Assembly (NCBI RefSeq): GCF_025698545.1
Contig: NC_068576.1
Span: 51,432,390 to 51,496,389, forward strand
Reading direction: 5' to 3'
Source of the DNA: Gossypium raimondii
Lineage: Eukaryota > Streptophyta > Magnoliopsida > Malvales > Malvaceae
Length of the DNA: 64,000 bases
The number at the start of each line of letters is the position of its first letter. Position 1 is the stretch's first letter. A program made the translations under genes and the position numbers. Shown in pieces: positions 21,959-34,859 of this stretch. A model generated the notes under the pieces. The model had not been told where the DNA came from and made no database searches. It worked only from the letters and a program-made list of their open reading frames with translations.

Positions 21959-21976
21959 AAGAGAAGGTCCCCTAAC

Positions 21977-22299
21977 TTAAATTGATATGGACTAACTCCC
22001 ATCTCGTTATGAATTTTGGAACCTTTTAATTTCCATATTTTTATTTGATTAATAAATTTCGATCCCTTAAATAGCAACATTTTTTAAATTACTTTTAAAT
22101 GAACTTAGATTGTTCATAATTCGTTATGAATTTTGGAACCTTTAAATTGATATGGACTAACTCCCATCTCGTTATGAATTTTGGAACCTTTTAATTTCCA
22201 TATTTTTATTTGATTAATAAATTTCGATCCCTTAAATAGCAACATTTTTTAAATTACTTTTAAATGAACTTAGATTGTTCATAATTCATTATATATTTT
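21977..22299 (+). repeat. 165-bp direct tandem duplication
   Basis: The unit starting at 21977 (TTAAATTGATATGGACTAAC) recurs at 22142 with an exact 165-bp offset and nearly no mismatches until about 22290. The sequence is AT-rich, with no coding content. The low divergence implies a recent duplication. Confidence 0.92.
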
Positions 22300-22477
22300 A
22301 TGTTTAATTCAAATTACATTTGATCTAATGGAGCTCACCCTACAATATTTAAAAAAAATTGTTTAATTTAACTCGGGAAAACTATGGACAAAATAAGTTT
22401 ATTTAGGAAGCTTGTGTCAGACAAAATAGGGTTGTACTGATAACATGCCCTCTCTCCATGTAACTATAAGTTCATGG

Positions 22478-24048
22478 TTAATCAAAAGTTTTCATAACAG
22501 GGATAGCATAAAGCGGTACAGCTTTCTTCAAAGTCATACCAAAATGCTCTTGCATGTCCAAGTCTTCTGGATTGGTCCCCTGAGGAAGTTTCCAATCAAA
22601 TGAAAGGATCATGGAAGCCAACATCAAATGCACCATCCGAGTAGCAAGAGGCAACCCAAGACACAATCTTCTCCCTGCTCCAAACGGTATAAACTCAAAG
22701 CTTCCACCTTTATAATCTATTTTCGACCCAATGAACCTTTCTGGGGCAAATGTAAGGGCCTGATTCCAATACTTTGGGTCTCGGTTCATAGCCCATATAT
22801 TCACCAAAGCATGAGCGCCCTTCGGTATGGTGTAACTGCAGATTTCTACATCATTCCTTGCTTTATATGGTAAGAGGAGAGGGGCTGCTGGGTGGAGCCG
22901 CAGGGTTTCTTTTACAACAGCTTGGAGATATGGGAGTTCATCTATGTCTGATTCTTTCACAGTTCTTTCCGAGCCAATAACTTCAAGGAGTTCCTTCTTT
23001 GCCTTTTGCATAACTTGGGGATTTCGAAGAAGCTCTGCCATTGCCCACTCTGTAGTTGTTGCAGATGTCTCACTTCCAGCAATGAACAAGTTCTGTCCAA
23101 AGGCTTGATTGTTAAAAGTAAAGCAAATGATGCTAAGTGATTCCATTGAAACAAATTTTTTACCTGGATCAAAGGCTTGATTGCTTCACGATTGAGAATT
23201 GATCTGTTTTCTTCCCATTGATCAAGAAGCACGTCCAAGAAATCACCATTCCTGGTGGTTGAATCTAATGCTCTGGCCTTCATTCGTTTATCAATCATGT
23301 CGTCAAATATCTGATGCATGCCGTCATAATGCTGCCTTGCACGCTTTCTTACTCCCTGCAAATCAAACCTCTTCAGCACCGGAAAATAGTCTGATAAATT
23401 TGGTTTCCCTGCGCTCTCCACTGTCTTCCACACCAGATCCTTTAACTCTTGAGCTCTACTAAATTCCGGGTCAACAATATCAATTGAAAACATGGTACTG
23501 AAAATCAAGTTCAAAGTAGTAGCGAAAACAACTTGACCTATATTAACTTGGGTATTTGAAATTTCACAATGTTTTTTGATATGTTGAATAAGTTGCTCAA
23601 CTTTTTTGTAGCGTAGGTATTGTAAAGAGTTGAGTTTTTGTCCACTGAACAACTGGGTGCTGCATATTCCACGGAGTTTCCGCCACCTATTGTCATCACT
23701 AGGGCCCCATACCAAGGAGGTTTCGAGGTTGGGCATAGAAGCAATAGCATCGGGAATCGGGCGGTCGGAGAAGGATTGAGCATGAGTTTGGAGGACTTGT
23801 TTCGCCATTTCAGGGGAGGATAGTACGATAGTTGTGATGGAGCCTAGGCGGAGAGTCATGATGGGGCCATGGACTTTGGCAAGCTCCGCGAGGGACTGGT
23901 TTGGATGAGAGCCTAGGGAATGGATGGAGCCGAGTATCGGTAGGCCAATGGGGCCTGGAGGAAGGTTTAAAGTCTTGGAGCGGTGGAATAAGGGCTTCAA
24001 AAGTAGGAAGAAGATGGAGATGCAAAACAAGATGATGTAAAGTTCCAT
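22478..24048 (-). CDS. Cytochrome P450, CYP76-like (copy A)
   Basis: A 499-residue microsomal P450 with two exons, 23164-24048 and 22478-23092, separated by a tiny 71-bp phase-0 intron. It begins with a hydrophobic ER anchor (about 2-20), then the proline hinge LPPGPIGLPILG (about 30-41). The C-helix WRKLR, I-helix AGSETS (about 300-305), K-helix ETLR (about 357-360), PERF (about 412-415) and heme loop FGAGRRLCLG (about 432-441, Cys439) are all present. The residue after the heme cysteine is Leu where CYP76 enzymes usually have Pro. CYP76 members hydroxylate small terpenoids and other metabolites; the substrate here cannot be read from sequence. It is a tandem paralogue of the gene at 24377-27112. 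No stop or frameshift was seen. Confidence 0.93.
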
Positions 24049-24376
24049 CTCGGTTAAGATTGCGACCAGGGGATGTGTATGAGAAGTGAATGCGAATATA
24101 AACTGATTTATTTAGAATCTATCCAGAAACCCTGCATTATGACTGTTTTTCCAACTTATGCAAATAAAAATATAAATTAACCATTCAAGAGCTAGAGTAG
24201 TAGCTAAGCATGCTCAACAAATAAAATGCAGGCCAACCATTCAAGAGCGTAGTAGGTAGACATGCTTCCTCCCACTAGTACTAGTAGAACAAAAGACAAA
24301 TAGTGGAAGATTTAATATATATGTTCCCAACAAAGAAAAACAACAAATAATTTAACCTATTTTGTGTACTATATAG
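24049..24376. other. Spacer between the two P450 genes
   Basis: This holds the promoter and leader of copy A and the 3' end of copy B. A short degenerate direct repeat of AACCATTCAAGAGC occurs at about 24180 and 24235. Nothing else recognised. Confidence 0.5.
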
Positions 24377-27112
24377 CTAAATAGGAATAGCACAGAGCGG
24401 TATAGCTTTCTTGAGAGTCATGCCAAACTGTTCTTGCATGTCCAAGTCTTGTGGATGGATTCCATGAGGCAATTTCCAATCAAAGGAATGAATCATAGAA
24501 GCTAATATCAGATGCACCATACGAACTGCAAGAGGCAAACCCGGGCATATCCTTCGACCAGCTCCAAATGGTATATACTCAAAATCACGACCTCTGAAAT
24601 CTAAGCTGGAATCAAGAAATCTCTCAGGGCAAAACGAAAAAGGGTGGTTCCAGTATTTGGGGTCTCGGGCAATAGCCCAAGCATTCACCAGAAGCTGAGT
24701 GTTGTGGGGTATGGTGTAGCCACATATTTCGACATCATTTTTGGCTTTGTAAGGTAGGAGAAGAGGAACGGCAGGATGAAGGCGCATTGTCTCTTTGACC
24801 ACAGCTTCAAGATATGGGAGTTTATCGAGGTCTGATTCTTGAACAGTTCTTTTAGTTCCAATGACTTCCATTAGTTCCCTTCTTGTTTTTTGTAGCACTC
24901 CAGGTTTTCTAAGGAGTTCTGCCATCGCCCATTCTGTTGTTATTGCAGATGTATCACTTCCAGCAATGAATAAGTCCTGTTTAATATTTAATTTTAAAAT
25001 TAAATTTGTGAACTGAGAAAACGTAAAATTGAATGACATCTGAACACTTAACATATATACATATACAATATAACAATATAACCAATAAATAATGAAATAT
25101 ATTGTTTAAAACTAATTAATAATAATATATAAAATTTGTATGATATTAAAATAAAAATATCGAATATTAATAATTTTAACATTAAAATAAATTAATTTAA
25201 CAATATATATAAAATAAATATCATGTAAGAAATTAATAATAATATTATTATTTAAATTATATTAATATTCATGATGAATTTTATATTACTTTACTATTAA
25301 ATATCATTAATATAAATGATTTTAAATTAGTAAGATTTTTAAAAATATTTTATAATTACATTACATTTTCAATTTATTAATGATTTTTGAATAAATTCAC
25401 TAATTTTTTAACAAAACTAATATTATAAAAAATATTATAAATATAGGGAGGGCATTTTCAAGCGCTGACCTTTCTAAAATGATAAATTTAGATTTTAATT
25501 TCTCTAAAATAATAAAAATATTTTAATTATTTTAAAATTATAAATATATAAATTAATAAAAATATACAATTTAATTTTCTCAATTTTCCTGGACACTTCA
25601 TCTCAGAGTAAGGTGTGTCGCTGAAATCCTAAGAAAGAGTAAGGCTTTCGCTAACTCTTTAATATAAAAACAAGCTATCTGCCTAGTATAGAATCTCAGA
25701 TTTGGACAGTTGTCCTACTTAAATCCCAAAAATGGACATCTTGGAACAATAATGGTTCAAATTCTTACTGAATTAGTTGAGTTGGTTGGACTTTTCTTTT
25801 AATGATGGGTTGAATTAATATTTAAATTGAGTTAAAAGATATTTATAAACAACAGAAAGTAACCCTTACTTGCTTATTTTATTTTTAATATAATTAAAGT
25901 ATTTTTATGTTTAATTTATTATATAAAATTTTAAAATTTTTACTAAAAATGCAATGAGTTTTACTTTCACATTTGCTAATTTATTTTATTATAGGTTAGG
26001 AGTTGCTGGTAATTCATCAACAAATATCAATAATTCAGTAGTAGGCTACCAGATCCACTTTTTATATTTAAAATGTCAACTAAAATTTTATCTTATTATA
26101 TCTTATAATAATAATTTAAACGAGAGGAAGTAACAATGTCGACATCTTTCATACCCCAGTTTCTAAAAGCATTTTTCTTGTGTCTGAAGGAATGAAATTA
26201 TTTTCTTATTATTTATGAAAATGAAATAAGCGAAAATCTTACCAGGATCAAAGGCTTGATATTTTGGCGAGTGAAGTCAGACCCATCCTGTTGGCACTGA
26301 TCAAGCAGAACATCCAACAAATCACCATTTCTGGACACGGAATCTGAAGCTCTAACCTCCATTCTTTCATCTATCATCTCATCAAATATCTCATGCAACC
26401 TCGTGTAAGACGGCCTTATATGCTTTCTTATCCCTTGCAAATCAAACCTTTTTAAGATAGGGAAATAATCTGACAAGTTGGGTTTGGCTGAATCCTCCAT
26501 TATCCTCCACACCAAATCTTTGAACTCTTGCGCTGTACTGAATTCAGGGTCCACTATATCCGAGGAAAAGATTGTAGTGGATATCAAGTTCAATGTGGTT
26601 GCAAAAGCAACTTCCCCTATCTTGACTTGGGACCCTGAAGCGCGTTGTTTATTGATGTGCTGGATAAGTTGCTGGGCTTTTTGGTGGCGAAGGTGTTGAA
26701 GTGAGTTGAGTCTTTGCACGGTGAACAACTGGGTGCTGCATAGTCTCCGGCGGTTGCGCCACCTACCATCGCCCAGCGCCCATGCGAGGGTCGACTCGGG
26801 GTTAGGCTGGGAGGCGACGCAATCAGGGACAGTGCGGTCAGAGAAGGAGTGCTCGTGTGTTTGGAAGACTTGTTTAGCGAATTCAGCGGATGAGACGATG
26901 ACGGTGGTAATATAGCCTAAGCGGAGAGTCATGAGAGGGCCATAAGTTTTGGCTAGCTCGTAGAGGGATTGGTTAGGGTGAGAACCTAGGCGATGGAGGG
27001 AGCCAAATATAGGAAAGTTGATAGGGCCCGGCGGGAGGCTGTGGGCGGAGGAGCGACGACGAAAGAGGAGGAAAAAGGAGATGCAAAACAATAAGAAGAT
27101 GTAGAGTTCCAT
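24377..27112 (-). CDS. Cytochrome P450, CYP76-like (copy B)
   Basis: A 489-residue microsomal P450 with exons 26243-27112 and 24377-24976 and the same phase-0 intron position as copy A. The intron is 1266 bp (24977-26242) and extremely AT-rich. Features in order: N-terminal membrane anchor, hinge LPPGPINFPIFG, C-helix WRNRR, I-helix AGSDTS (about 295-300), K-helix ETMR (about 352-355), PERF (about 407-410) and canonical heme loop FGAGRRICPG (about 427-436, Cys434). Both copies share long stretches such as KPNLSDYFP and LKRFDLQG, so they arose by tandem duplication. Family knowledge suggests ER-located oxidation of a small hydrophobic metabolite using a P450 reductase; the substrate is unknown. 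It appears intact. Confidence 0.93.
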
Positions 27113-28194
27113 TTATGTTCATTGATTACTCGGCTGCTGGAACTGTGTATGGCCAAGGCATTTTAAGTAGCGATGTTGTTAAAAGAGACTTTGATTTTAT
27201 ATGAAATTATATATAAATTTTGATTTTATATAATTTTATAATGGGGTGATGTTTGAAGGATAAACTATTAAACAATTAGGTCGCTTAAGAAAACTATTAA
27301 ACAAGTAATAATTCGGAAAGGTAGCCCAACACCTGGATTTTATTGTACTACATTTTCTCACCACATCGACCTCACCCTATATTCGTAAATACAATTTAAG
27401 CTTAAGCTCTCATCTCAAGGTTGACATTAGAACTTTTATTAGATCAGGTCGGATCTCGAACGCTCATTCGAAAAGTGAGAGTTTAAACAAAATTATATGT
27501 ATAAAAAAATGAGTTTGGACAAAAAAGTAAGGCCCGTTTAGAAAACGGGTCGGGTCTCAAGTAAGATTTTTTGCCTAAACTCGGCTCGAATATACAAAAA
27601 AAGAAAAAAAGTTTTTTTACTGTTTTATTGTTGTTTTCATTATTTTGCTATTATTTCACTATTACGTTGCTACTATTTTATTATTATTGTTTAGATATTG
27701 TATAACTTTTGTCTTATTATTAATTTTGTTACTATTTTAGAGACAGTTGTTTGTTAAGTTGTATCTATTTTAATGTTATTTAAGTATACATATTTTTAAA
27801 AAATATATATTTAATTTGTTATGAAACATATATTTTAATGTTTTTTATATTTTTGATGTATTATATATTTTTAAATTTATATAAAAATAATATAAAAATT
27901 AATACGGACGAACCAGGTTAAACTCGGGTTTTAGCATTTTTATCCAAACCGGACTTGGGCAAAATTTTAATCCCATTTTTTAGGTAGGGACTGGGCTTAG
28001 CAAACAGGCCTAAAATTTTAATTGGACTCAACTCAACCTATGAACACCTCTAGTTCATACCATATAAGCTTTAGGCTCAAGTTGTCAAGTATCAAGATCA
28101 TAATCAAGCTTGAGACTTAACTGTGAAGATGAAATCTTGCTACCTAAAACTCTCATAGCTAGCTAACAGTTTCAGGCTGGCTTAACTTTGAAGT
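27113..28194. other. Intergenic region with dispersed-repeat-like segment
   Basis: 27113-27440 is the upstream side of P450 copy B. About 27440-28055 has the wording of a common dispersed plant repeat: GC-rich blocks such as AAAACGGGTCGGGTCTC and AACCGGACTTGGGC at the edges, with an AT-rich core between. No terminal duplication or coding region was identified. Confidence 0.35.
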
Positions 28195-28430
28195 TGACCC
28201 CTAACCCATATCCGTCGTCGGAACAGGGTTTAAGAGCATTACCGAAATTTACAGATCATATTAAGATATTTCATGTTATTTTACAATCATATTAAAAATT
28301 AATTATAATTTAACCATATGTCCCTTCTATTGACCCTCGAGGCCCAAATCATACATTAGAAACGAGTCAGGACTGAACCGGGAACTCAGAGAATTTTTCA
28401 CAAAATTTCAAAATTTTTCCTAGGTTCAGG

Positions 28431-28712
28431 GGTCACACGCCCGTGTGGACAGGCTGTGTGAGCCACGCGGCCAAGTGACATGCCCATGTCTTAGGCCGTG
28501 TGGCATATGAGGTAGGGCACATGCCTATGTAACCCTTTGACTTGTAACTTAATTAAATGCAGGGGTTACACGGCCAAGTCACACGCCCGTGTGATCAATT
28601 TCAAGTACTCTGTTTTAAAATTTTAAGATGTAGAGGACACATGGCTAGAACACATGCCCATGTGCTAGGCTGTGTGTCACACACGCCTGTGTCTCTGCTC
28701 GTGTGGGCAAAA
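28431..28712 (+). repeat. Cluster of ACACG-CGTGT palindromic modules (in outermost LTR)
   Basis: At least eight imperfect copies of a GC-rich inverted motif (for example CACACGCCCGTGTGG and CACATGCCCATGTG) lie in an otherwise AT-rich LTR. The same module is found at 43420-43870 and in the LTRs at 41300-41370 and 47845-47940. Confidence 0.85.
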
Positions 28713-29538
28713 TAAGGCCATTTCCAAGCCTTATTTCTCAACCATTTGATCATTCACCTACACAAACATTTTAACACATCCAAAGGTCAATCTAAAACAT
28801 TTAAAAACATGCAATACTCAAGTCTCATACTTACCATATCACTTCATGATCCATGTTTGTGAATTTATCTATTTGACCACATTTACTTAATATCATACTA
28901 ATATTCATAAACCAAATTAAGCACTTATACCCAACATGAAATTAACTCATATGTTAAAATGTCAAAACACATTCATTACAAGTCATTCCAATAGCTATTT
29001 ACAACTAAAATATTTGTATGCCAACTGTGGCTAACCAAACCTATAGATGCCATTATATCCAAAAATAATGTCATAAATATGCCGAAGTGAGCCGATGGGT
29101 AGTGTGAGTGATCTCCGCCAAGCTTCCAACCCAACGAGCTTCCGAGTACTATAAAACAGTGAAAATGAAACAGAGTAAGCACTTAGTGCTTAGTAAGTTC
29201 GTATAACGGGAAGTAAACTTACCATTCATTTGTACACTAAGTAAACATACTCATGCATTCCAAACAACTTGGCCATAGCCTAAGCACATAATCTCATCAA
29301 ATATGTTAGTTAATCATTTCATGTAAATATCAATACCAAAGATGAGCTCATCAAATACCAAGTTCCATACATTTCATGTATTTTTCAGATATTGATTTCA
29401 TTTTGATTTTCACTTGTCTTCATGTCAGAATTTCACCTGTTGAATCATTTGAAATCTCGATGGATACGAGGGTAGTACACATAAAGTGTACAAATCAGAA
29501 AACCGTCAATTCATGTCCGGGAGTACTCATAGAGCACT

Positions 29539-29940
29539 TAAACAGAAAGCTCTCTCTCAAGCACTATAACGGGAAACTCATTGAGCCATGTAACTGGAAG
29601 CTTATCCAGGCTTAATAACAGGAAGCTCACAAAGAGCCTATATCGGGTAGCTCCGAAGAGCACTTAACAGAAAGCTCCAAAGAGCACTTTAACAGAGAGC
29701 ACCGGATAGCCATATAACGGGAAGTTCAAGCGAGCACTAATGGGAAGCTCCGAAGAGCACTTTAACAGGAGGTTCACAAAGAACCTATAAACAGAACACC
29801 CATAAGAGCGTGGGTGTGTCTACGACATATGCAGAACATAACCATTTGGGATGCTCAGAAGAGCATTTAACAGGAAGCTTACAAGAACACTATAACGGGA
29901 AGCTTGAGAGGGCTTGTAACGGGACGCTCTTTCTAGCTAC
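29539..29940 (+). repeat. About 25-bp tandem hairpin-unit array (in outermost LTR)
   Basis: About a dozen degenerate copies of AACGGGAAGCTCCGAAGAGC followed by ACTTT, with period about 25 bp. One longer interruption lies near 29800-29860. Within the unit, GCTC-CGAA-GAGC can pair as a 4-bp stem with a 4-base loop. Confidence 0.85.
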
Positions 29941-31114
29941 GGCACGTCCACAACATATGCAGGAACATTACCATTTCGGGAAACAGAACCCTGTATCCAA
30001 TCAAGCTTCATTCATTTTATCGAGACTTATTCATTTATCAAGAATTATTGGATATGAGGTAAATTATATACACATACATGACATTTATAAAATTTACATA
30101 TTCAACATTCAAATTTAAGCACATAAATATACACAATTTAGTTACACGAACTTACCTCGATAAGTGTTCGTGAATATCAGTCTACTAATCTATCACTTTT
30201 TCTTTACCTTGATATAGCTCCGTATTTGATCTTTCCGAATCTATATGAGTAAATTTAACATCAATTCAATACAATTTACATTCAATTCTATCCAAGTCAC
30301 ATCTTATAAAAATTACTATTTTGCCCCTATACTTTTACTAAATAAAATTTCGTCCACATGCTTGGAAAATGAAATTCATGTAATTTATTCCTTATTCCAA
30401 GCATAAATACTTTCACATATATCAATATCAGCCCATAAATTCCATGAAATTTTAGAATTTCACATAAATTCAACAACTTTACAAATTAATCCCTAAAACA
30501 TGATTTCATCCAAAATTCTTTAATAAAATACCTTTAAATACCCATCAACATCTCAATTTCATCATCTAATAACTAAAATCATATGAACTTATCAATGACA
30601 TCTTCCAAAACTTTCAACAAAATCAAAAACTAATGAAATAGTAAGATGGACCTAGTTGTAAAAGTCTAAAAACATAAAAAATTTAAGGAAAAAGCAAGAA
30701 TTAAACTTACATGAAGCTAAAATATGAAAAACCAGCTTAAACCCTCTTCACTGGCTGTTTTTGAGCTGAAAATGATGATGAATTTGTCTAGAATTTTTAA
30801 TTTCCCATTTATTTATCTTTAATTTGACAAAAAATACAATTTTACCCTTATTTCACATAAAATCCTTGATTTTTTTTCATGCTATGCCGCCTCAGCCATT
30901 CATATGGGTACATTTTCCCTTTTAGTTCTCCTTTATTTACTATTTAGACTATTTAATCACTTTAACATGTTTGTACCTTTTTCAATTTAGACCTTTTTAA
31001 TTAATTGACTACCAGAACGTTAAAATTTCCTAACAAAACTTTAATACTACCTTATTGACACTTATAAATATTTACGGCTCAGTTTATAACACCGAGGTTG
31101 TAATACCCTAAAAA

Positions 31115-32665
31115 TTACTACAGTAAGAAAGTAGGTATCCTTGATATAGTAAAATAAGGAAATAAAGTGACAAAAAAAAGGAAAATTTTGATTTATGTCA
31201 ACATTAGGGAGTATATAATGACACATTAATGCAAGAAAGGACTAATTCGCAAAAGTGAGAAAAGTTTTGTTGACCAAGAGTAAATACTCAAAAATTGAGG
31301 GGGTAAAGTGTAAATATGAAAAAGTTGAAGGACAGATAGTGAAAATATTTTAAGGGTGGAATAATCTAGAAACTAAGGAAAATGGATGAATTAGGACCAA
31401 ATTGAAAAGGTGAAGAATTTTGAGGGACTAAATTGTAATTTTACCAAATTGAGTGATGACTCAGAGATGGAATTTTAAAAGATCATAAAGGGAAAAATGG
31501 TCATTTAGAAGAGAGAGAAATCTATAAGATAATGATGATGTTGGAGATATTTTAGATTAAATAAATAAATAAATATTAGTTTATTAATATTTTAATTTAA
31601 TTTTTAAATGATATTTTATTATTTTATTATTTAGTATATATATGTGGAAAGAAAGATAAAAAGCCACCATCCCACCATTTTTCTCATGCACCAACATGAG
31701 ATGAAGAGAGAAAGAAAGAAAGTTTTGCTTTCTTTACAATTTGGTCCTTCCACCAAAAATTCACCATTTTCACCTAGAAATCAAAAGAATTTCCATATCC
31801 ATCAAGAGAGAAAGATAACAAGGAGACTATGGGGAGCTAGAATATCAAGTTAGATTCAGAAAGAGAAGCTGTAGGAGAGAGAAAATCAAGTTAAAGGTTG
31901 AAACTAATAGGACAAGGTAAAAACTTCAAGATTTCAATATATTTTTAAGTTTGTTATTGTTGAAAAAGCATGGAAATAATGTTATAGTGGAGTTTTCTTA
32001 AATGAAGTCTTATGTTTTTATATATTAGTGAAATAAAATAAGAGAAAGTGATGGGAAATATTATAGAGAAAGGGAATAAGGGAGTTATAAACTTAGTAAT
32101 CAACATCTTGCACTAAAATAGTTAAGGTCAGCAGTAGTAGGCTAACTTTGAAAAATCACCATAAATTGTGAAAATCGAATTAGAGAATGAAAATAATATG
32201 AAATTAAAGCTTATTGAGTCTAGTTTCTCATAAAAGAAATGATGTAAGCAATGGAGTTGTAAATCATGAGACATAATAAATTTTGTGAGACAAGGTCAGA
32301 ATGATTTTGGGTTCCCCTGTTCTGAATTTGGAAAATCATAAAAAAATGAATAAAAATAATTAGAGGCTTAAATTCATATGATTAAAATCTTGAATGAGTA
32401 TATTTTCAATAGAAACAAACAATAACATCATCTGAATTGTGTACAAAGAGATAATTAATTTTAGTGAAGAGGAGTTGGAACTGTCAAACAAGTGAAACAA
32501 GGAAACTTTAAAGAATAAACTATACTTATTGGATAAACCAAAATTCTGAAAAATTTTATGGTAAAAATACATGTGAGTCTAGTTTCAAATAAAATTTTAG
32601 ATCTCAATTCGGAGTTTTTAGCTTAAGATATAATTAATTTAGTGATTATGACTCAAGTGAAGAGC
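31115..32665 (+). repeat. Left arm of a 1.5-kb inverted repeat
   Basis: Part of the middle LTR. Its reverse complement matches 34860-36380 of the inner LTR, about 93% identical by eye over a sampled 200 bp (around 31370-31560 against 35940-36130). Arms are about 1.5 kb with a spacer of about 2.2 kb. Confidence 0.88.
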
Positions 32666-33183
32666 TTGTTATGAGTAAACAAGTAAATAGGGGTATTATG
32701 TATATATCAAGGATGTGGAATGGAGTGGAGGAGGAGAAAAATATATGTGAATATTCAGCTAGTATGAGTTTATTTTAAAATAGTTAATTTACATGTTTTA
32801 GATTCGGGACTAAATTGAATAAAAGTGAAATTTTAAGGGTAATTTTGTAAAAATGTCAAAAATGACCAAATTGCATCAAATGAATTGTTTTATTGTAAAT
32901 TGAATAAAATATTAATTTAGATCAAGATTAGGTGGAAATTTGAGGAAAATGGAAAATTACCAAAATGTCCCTAAATTTTGGTATTTCTGCAATTTAGCCC
33001 GGTAAGTTCGTGTAACTTGAATTATATTCTAAAATGCTTGAAGTGTTTGTTATTGATGTGAACATGATTTGAATGTTCATTGTATGAAAATTGATGAAAC
33101 ATTGATATATTTGATAAAAAAGGGAAGAAATATCGGTTGAATGGAAGGAAAATTCGATGGATTTCTGAAAAGGACGGTAAAAA

Positions 33184-33374
33184 GGATCTAGCCCGAACGG
33201 GTGATCCTATCCTGATATATTCCTCTCGAAAAATATGTGGAAAATGGATTTAGCCCGGACGGGTAATCCGAATTAGGGTCTGAATTTAGCCTGGACTGGT
33301 AATTCAGATCCAAGCTCATTAAAGTAATTGTCATTACAGGGGATTTAGCCTGGACTGGTAATCCCGACAATACT
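33184..33374 (+). repeat. Hairpin-unit array GGATTTAGCCTGGACTGGTAATCC (in middle LTR)
   Basis: Four degenerate copies are present here, and a fifth lies at about 36468-36491 on the far side of the inner insertion, which therefore landed in the array. Each unit begins GGATT and ends AATCC, complementary arms around a loop of about 14 bases. Confidence 0.82.
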
Positions 33375-33734
33375 CTATGTGTAACACCCCTTACCCGTAT
33401 TCGATACTGGAATAGGGTACGAGATATTACTAGAACACATACACTTGTAAACGTATTGAACTGAGTTATAAAATCTCATTAATATATAAAACTTTCAAAT
33501 TATTTAACATGCTTTTATATTTCCTCACAATATATATAATGCAACATTTCCTGCCAACCACAATCTCAAATAACAAATTTACTCAATCGTGCTCAATATC
33601 AGATGTCAACTTATAATCCGACATTTAGCTTCAATTGCATTTTCAAATACTTGTCAAATTAAGGATTGTCTTACGGATTTGAGTACATCGTTTGCCCGGT
33701 GCCACAATTTGCTTGAATCCTTCACAATGCTATA

Positions 33735-33964
33735 ACTCAGTATGGTTTTCTTCACTGAAATACCATACCTACTTTTCACAACTCAGTATGGTTTTCTTCA
33801 TTGAAACACCATACCTACTTTTCACAACTCAGTATGGTTTTCTTCATTGAAATATCATACCTACTTTTCACAACTCAGTATGGTTTTCTTTATTGAAATA
33901 CCATACCTACTTTTCACAACTCAGTATGGTTTTCTTCATTGAAACACCATACCTACTTTTCACA
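33735..33964 (+). repeat. 46-bp tandem hairpin-unit array, five copies (in inner LTR)
   Basis: Copies start at 33735, 33781, 33827, 33873 and 33919 with an exact 46-bp period and few substitutions. In each unit GTATGGT and ACCATAC are perfect 7-bp inverted arms enclosing about 16 bases in most copies. Confidence 0.95.
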
Positions 33965-34859
33965 ACTTTGCCATGGATCCACCATGGACTTATCCGTCAA
34001 TTCATCACTGGTTATCGAACGTATGTACTCAATCCTGCGTATCCCTTAATTTGAACTAACAATCTCATTTTATTCTCATTTTTACCATAATCATAATTCA
34101 ACAACAATATACGAATTGATACATTATATCATTCCCACATTAACAATTAATCATAAAAGTTTAGCCATATGAACTTACTATTTCATTACCTTTCCACACC
34201 CGTTTCCTATGTATATCACACAAGACATAAACATATCATTCAACCATAATCGCAAACTAGTGCATTGAAACATAATTCTTTTTGGAAATAATAACATAAT
34301 AAACCATTTTACTAGAGATTTCATAATTTAAACCTTACCAGCCCTTTCCTGGTCACAAGCATATTTCCATTTAGGCACTTATTATTTCAATGCATAACTT
34401 TTAGGTTTAACGTGGCATAATCCAACCACAACTTAGCCAAAAACTAAGCATGTATATCAAATATCTTAGCCAAATAAACATATAGCTTAAGCATTATAAG
34501 CATGGATGAGCACAATATTTATTCATGTATCAAACTTACCAACATGTGTTAACTCTATATACATTCATGACATTACTCCATGCCAAATCATATGCCAAAT
34601 ATACCATACACACGTACTATGAAACTTTATTTTCCCACATGAGCTTAAACCATGACCAATACTGCACAAATATATGCATCATTTCTATTTCATCGCCTAT
34701 CAATTATAATCGAGCATATTACCAATTATACACAAATCATTCATATATTTTCCAATTTTACCTCCATCTCCTCTCCATTTCTCATCCTTAATTTATATAA
34801 CATACTTATAAGTAACATTATCTATGATCTCACTATTTACTTGTAAATTTATTCACGAC

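Noticed and set aside
24977-26242. Possible separate gene or element inside the intron of P450 copy B
   Set aside because: Extremely AT-rich with no reading frame, terminal repeats or duplication; the flanking exons join in frame.
33735-33964. Possible CRISPR-like array (regular 46-bp repeats)
   Set aside because: The copies are directly abutting with no unique spacers, and the context is a plant LTR; it is a minisatellite.
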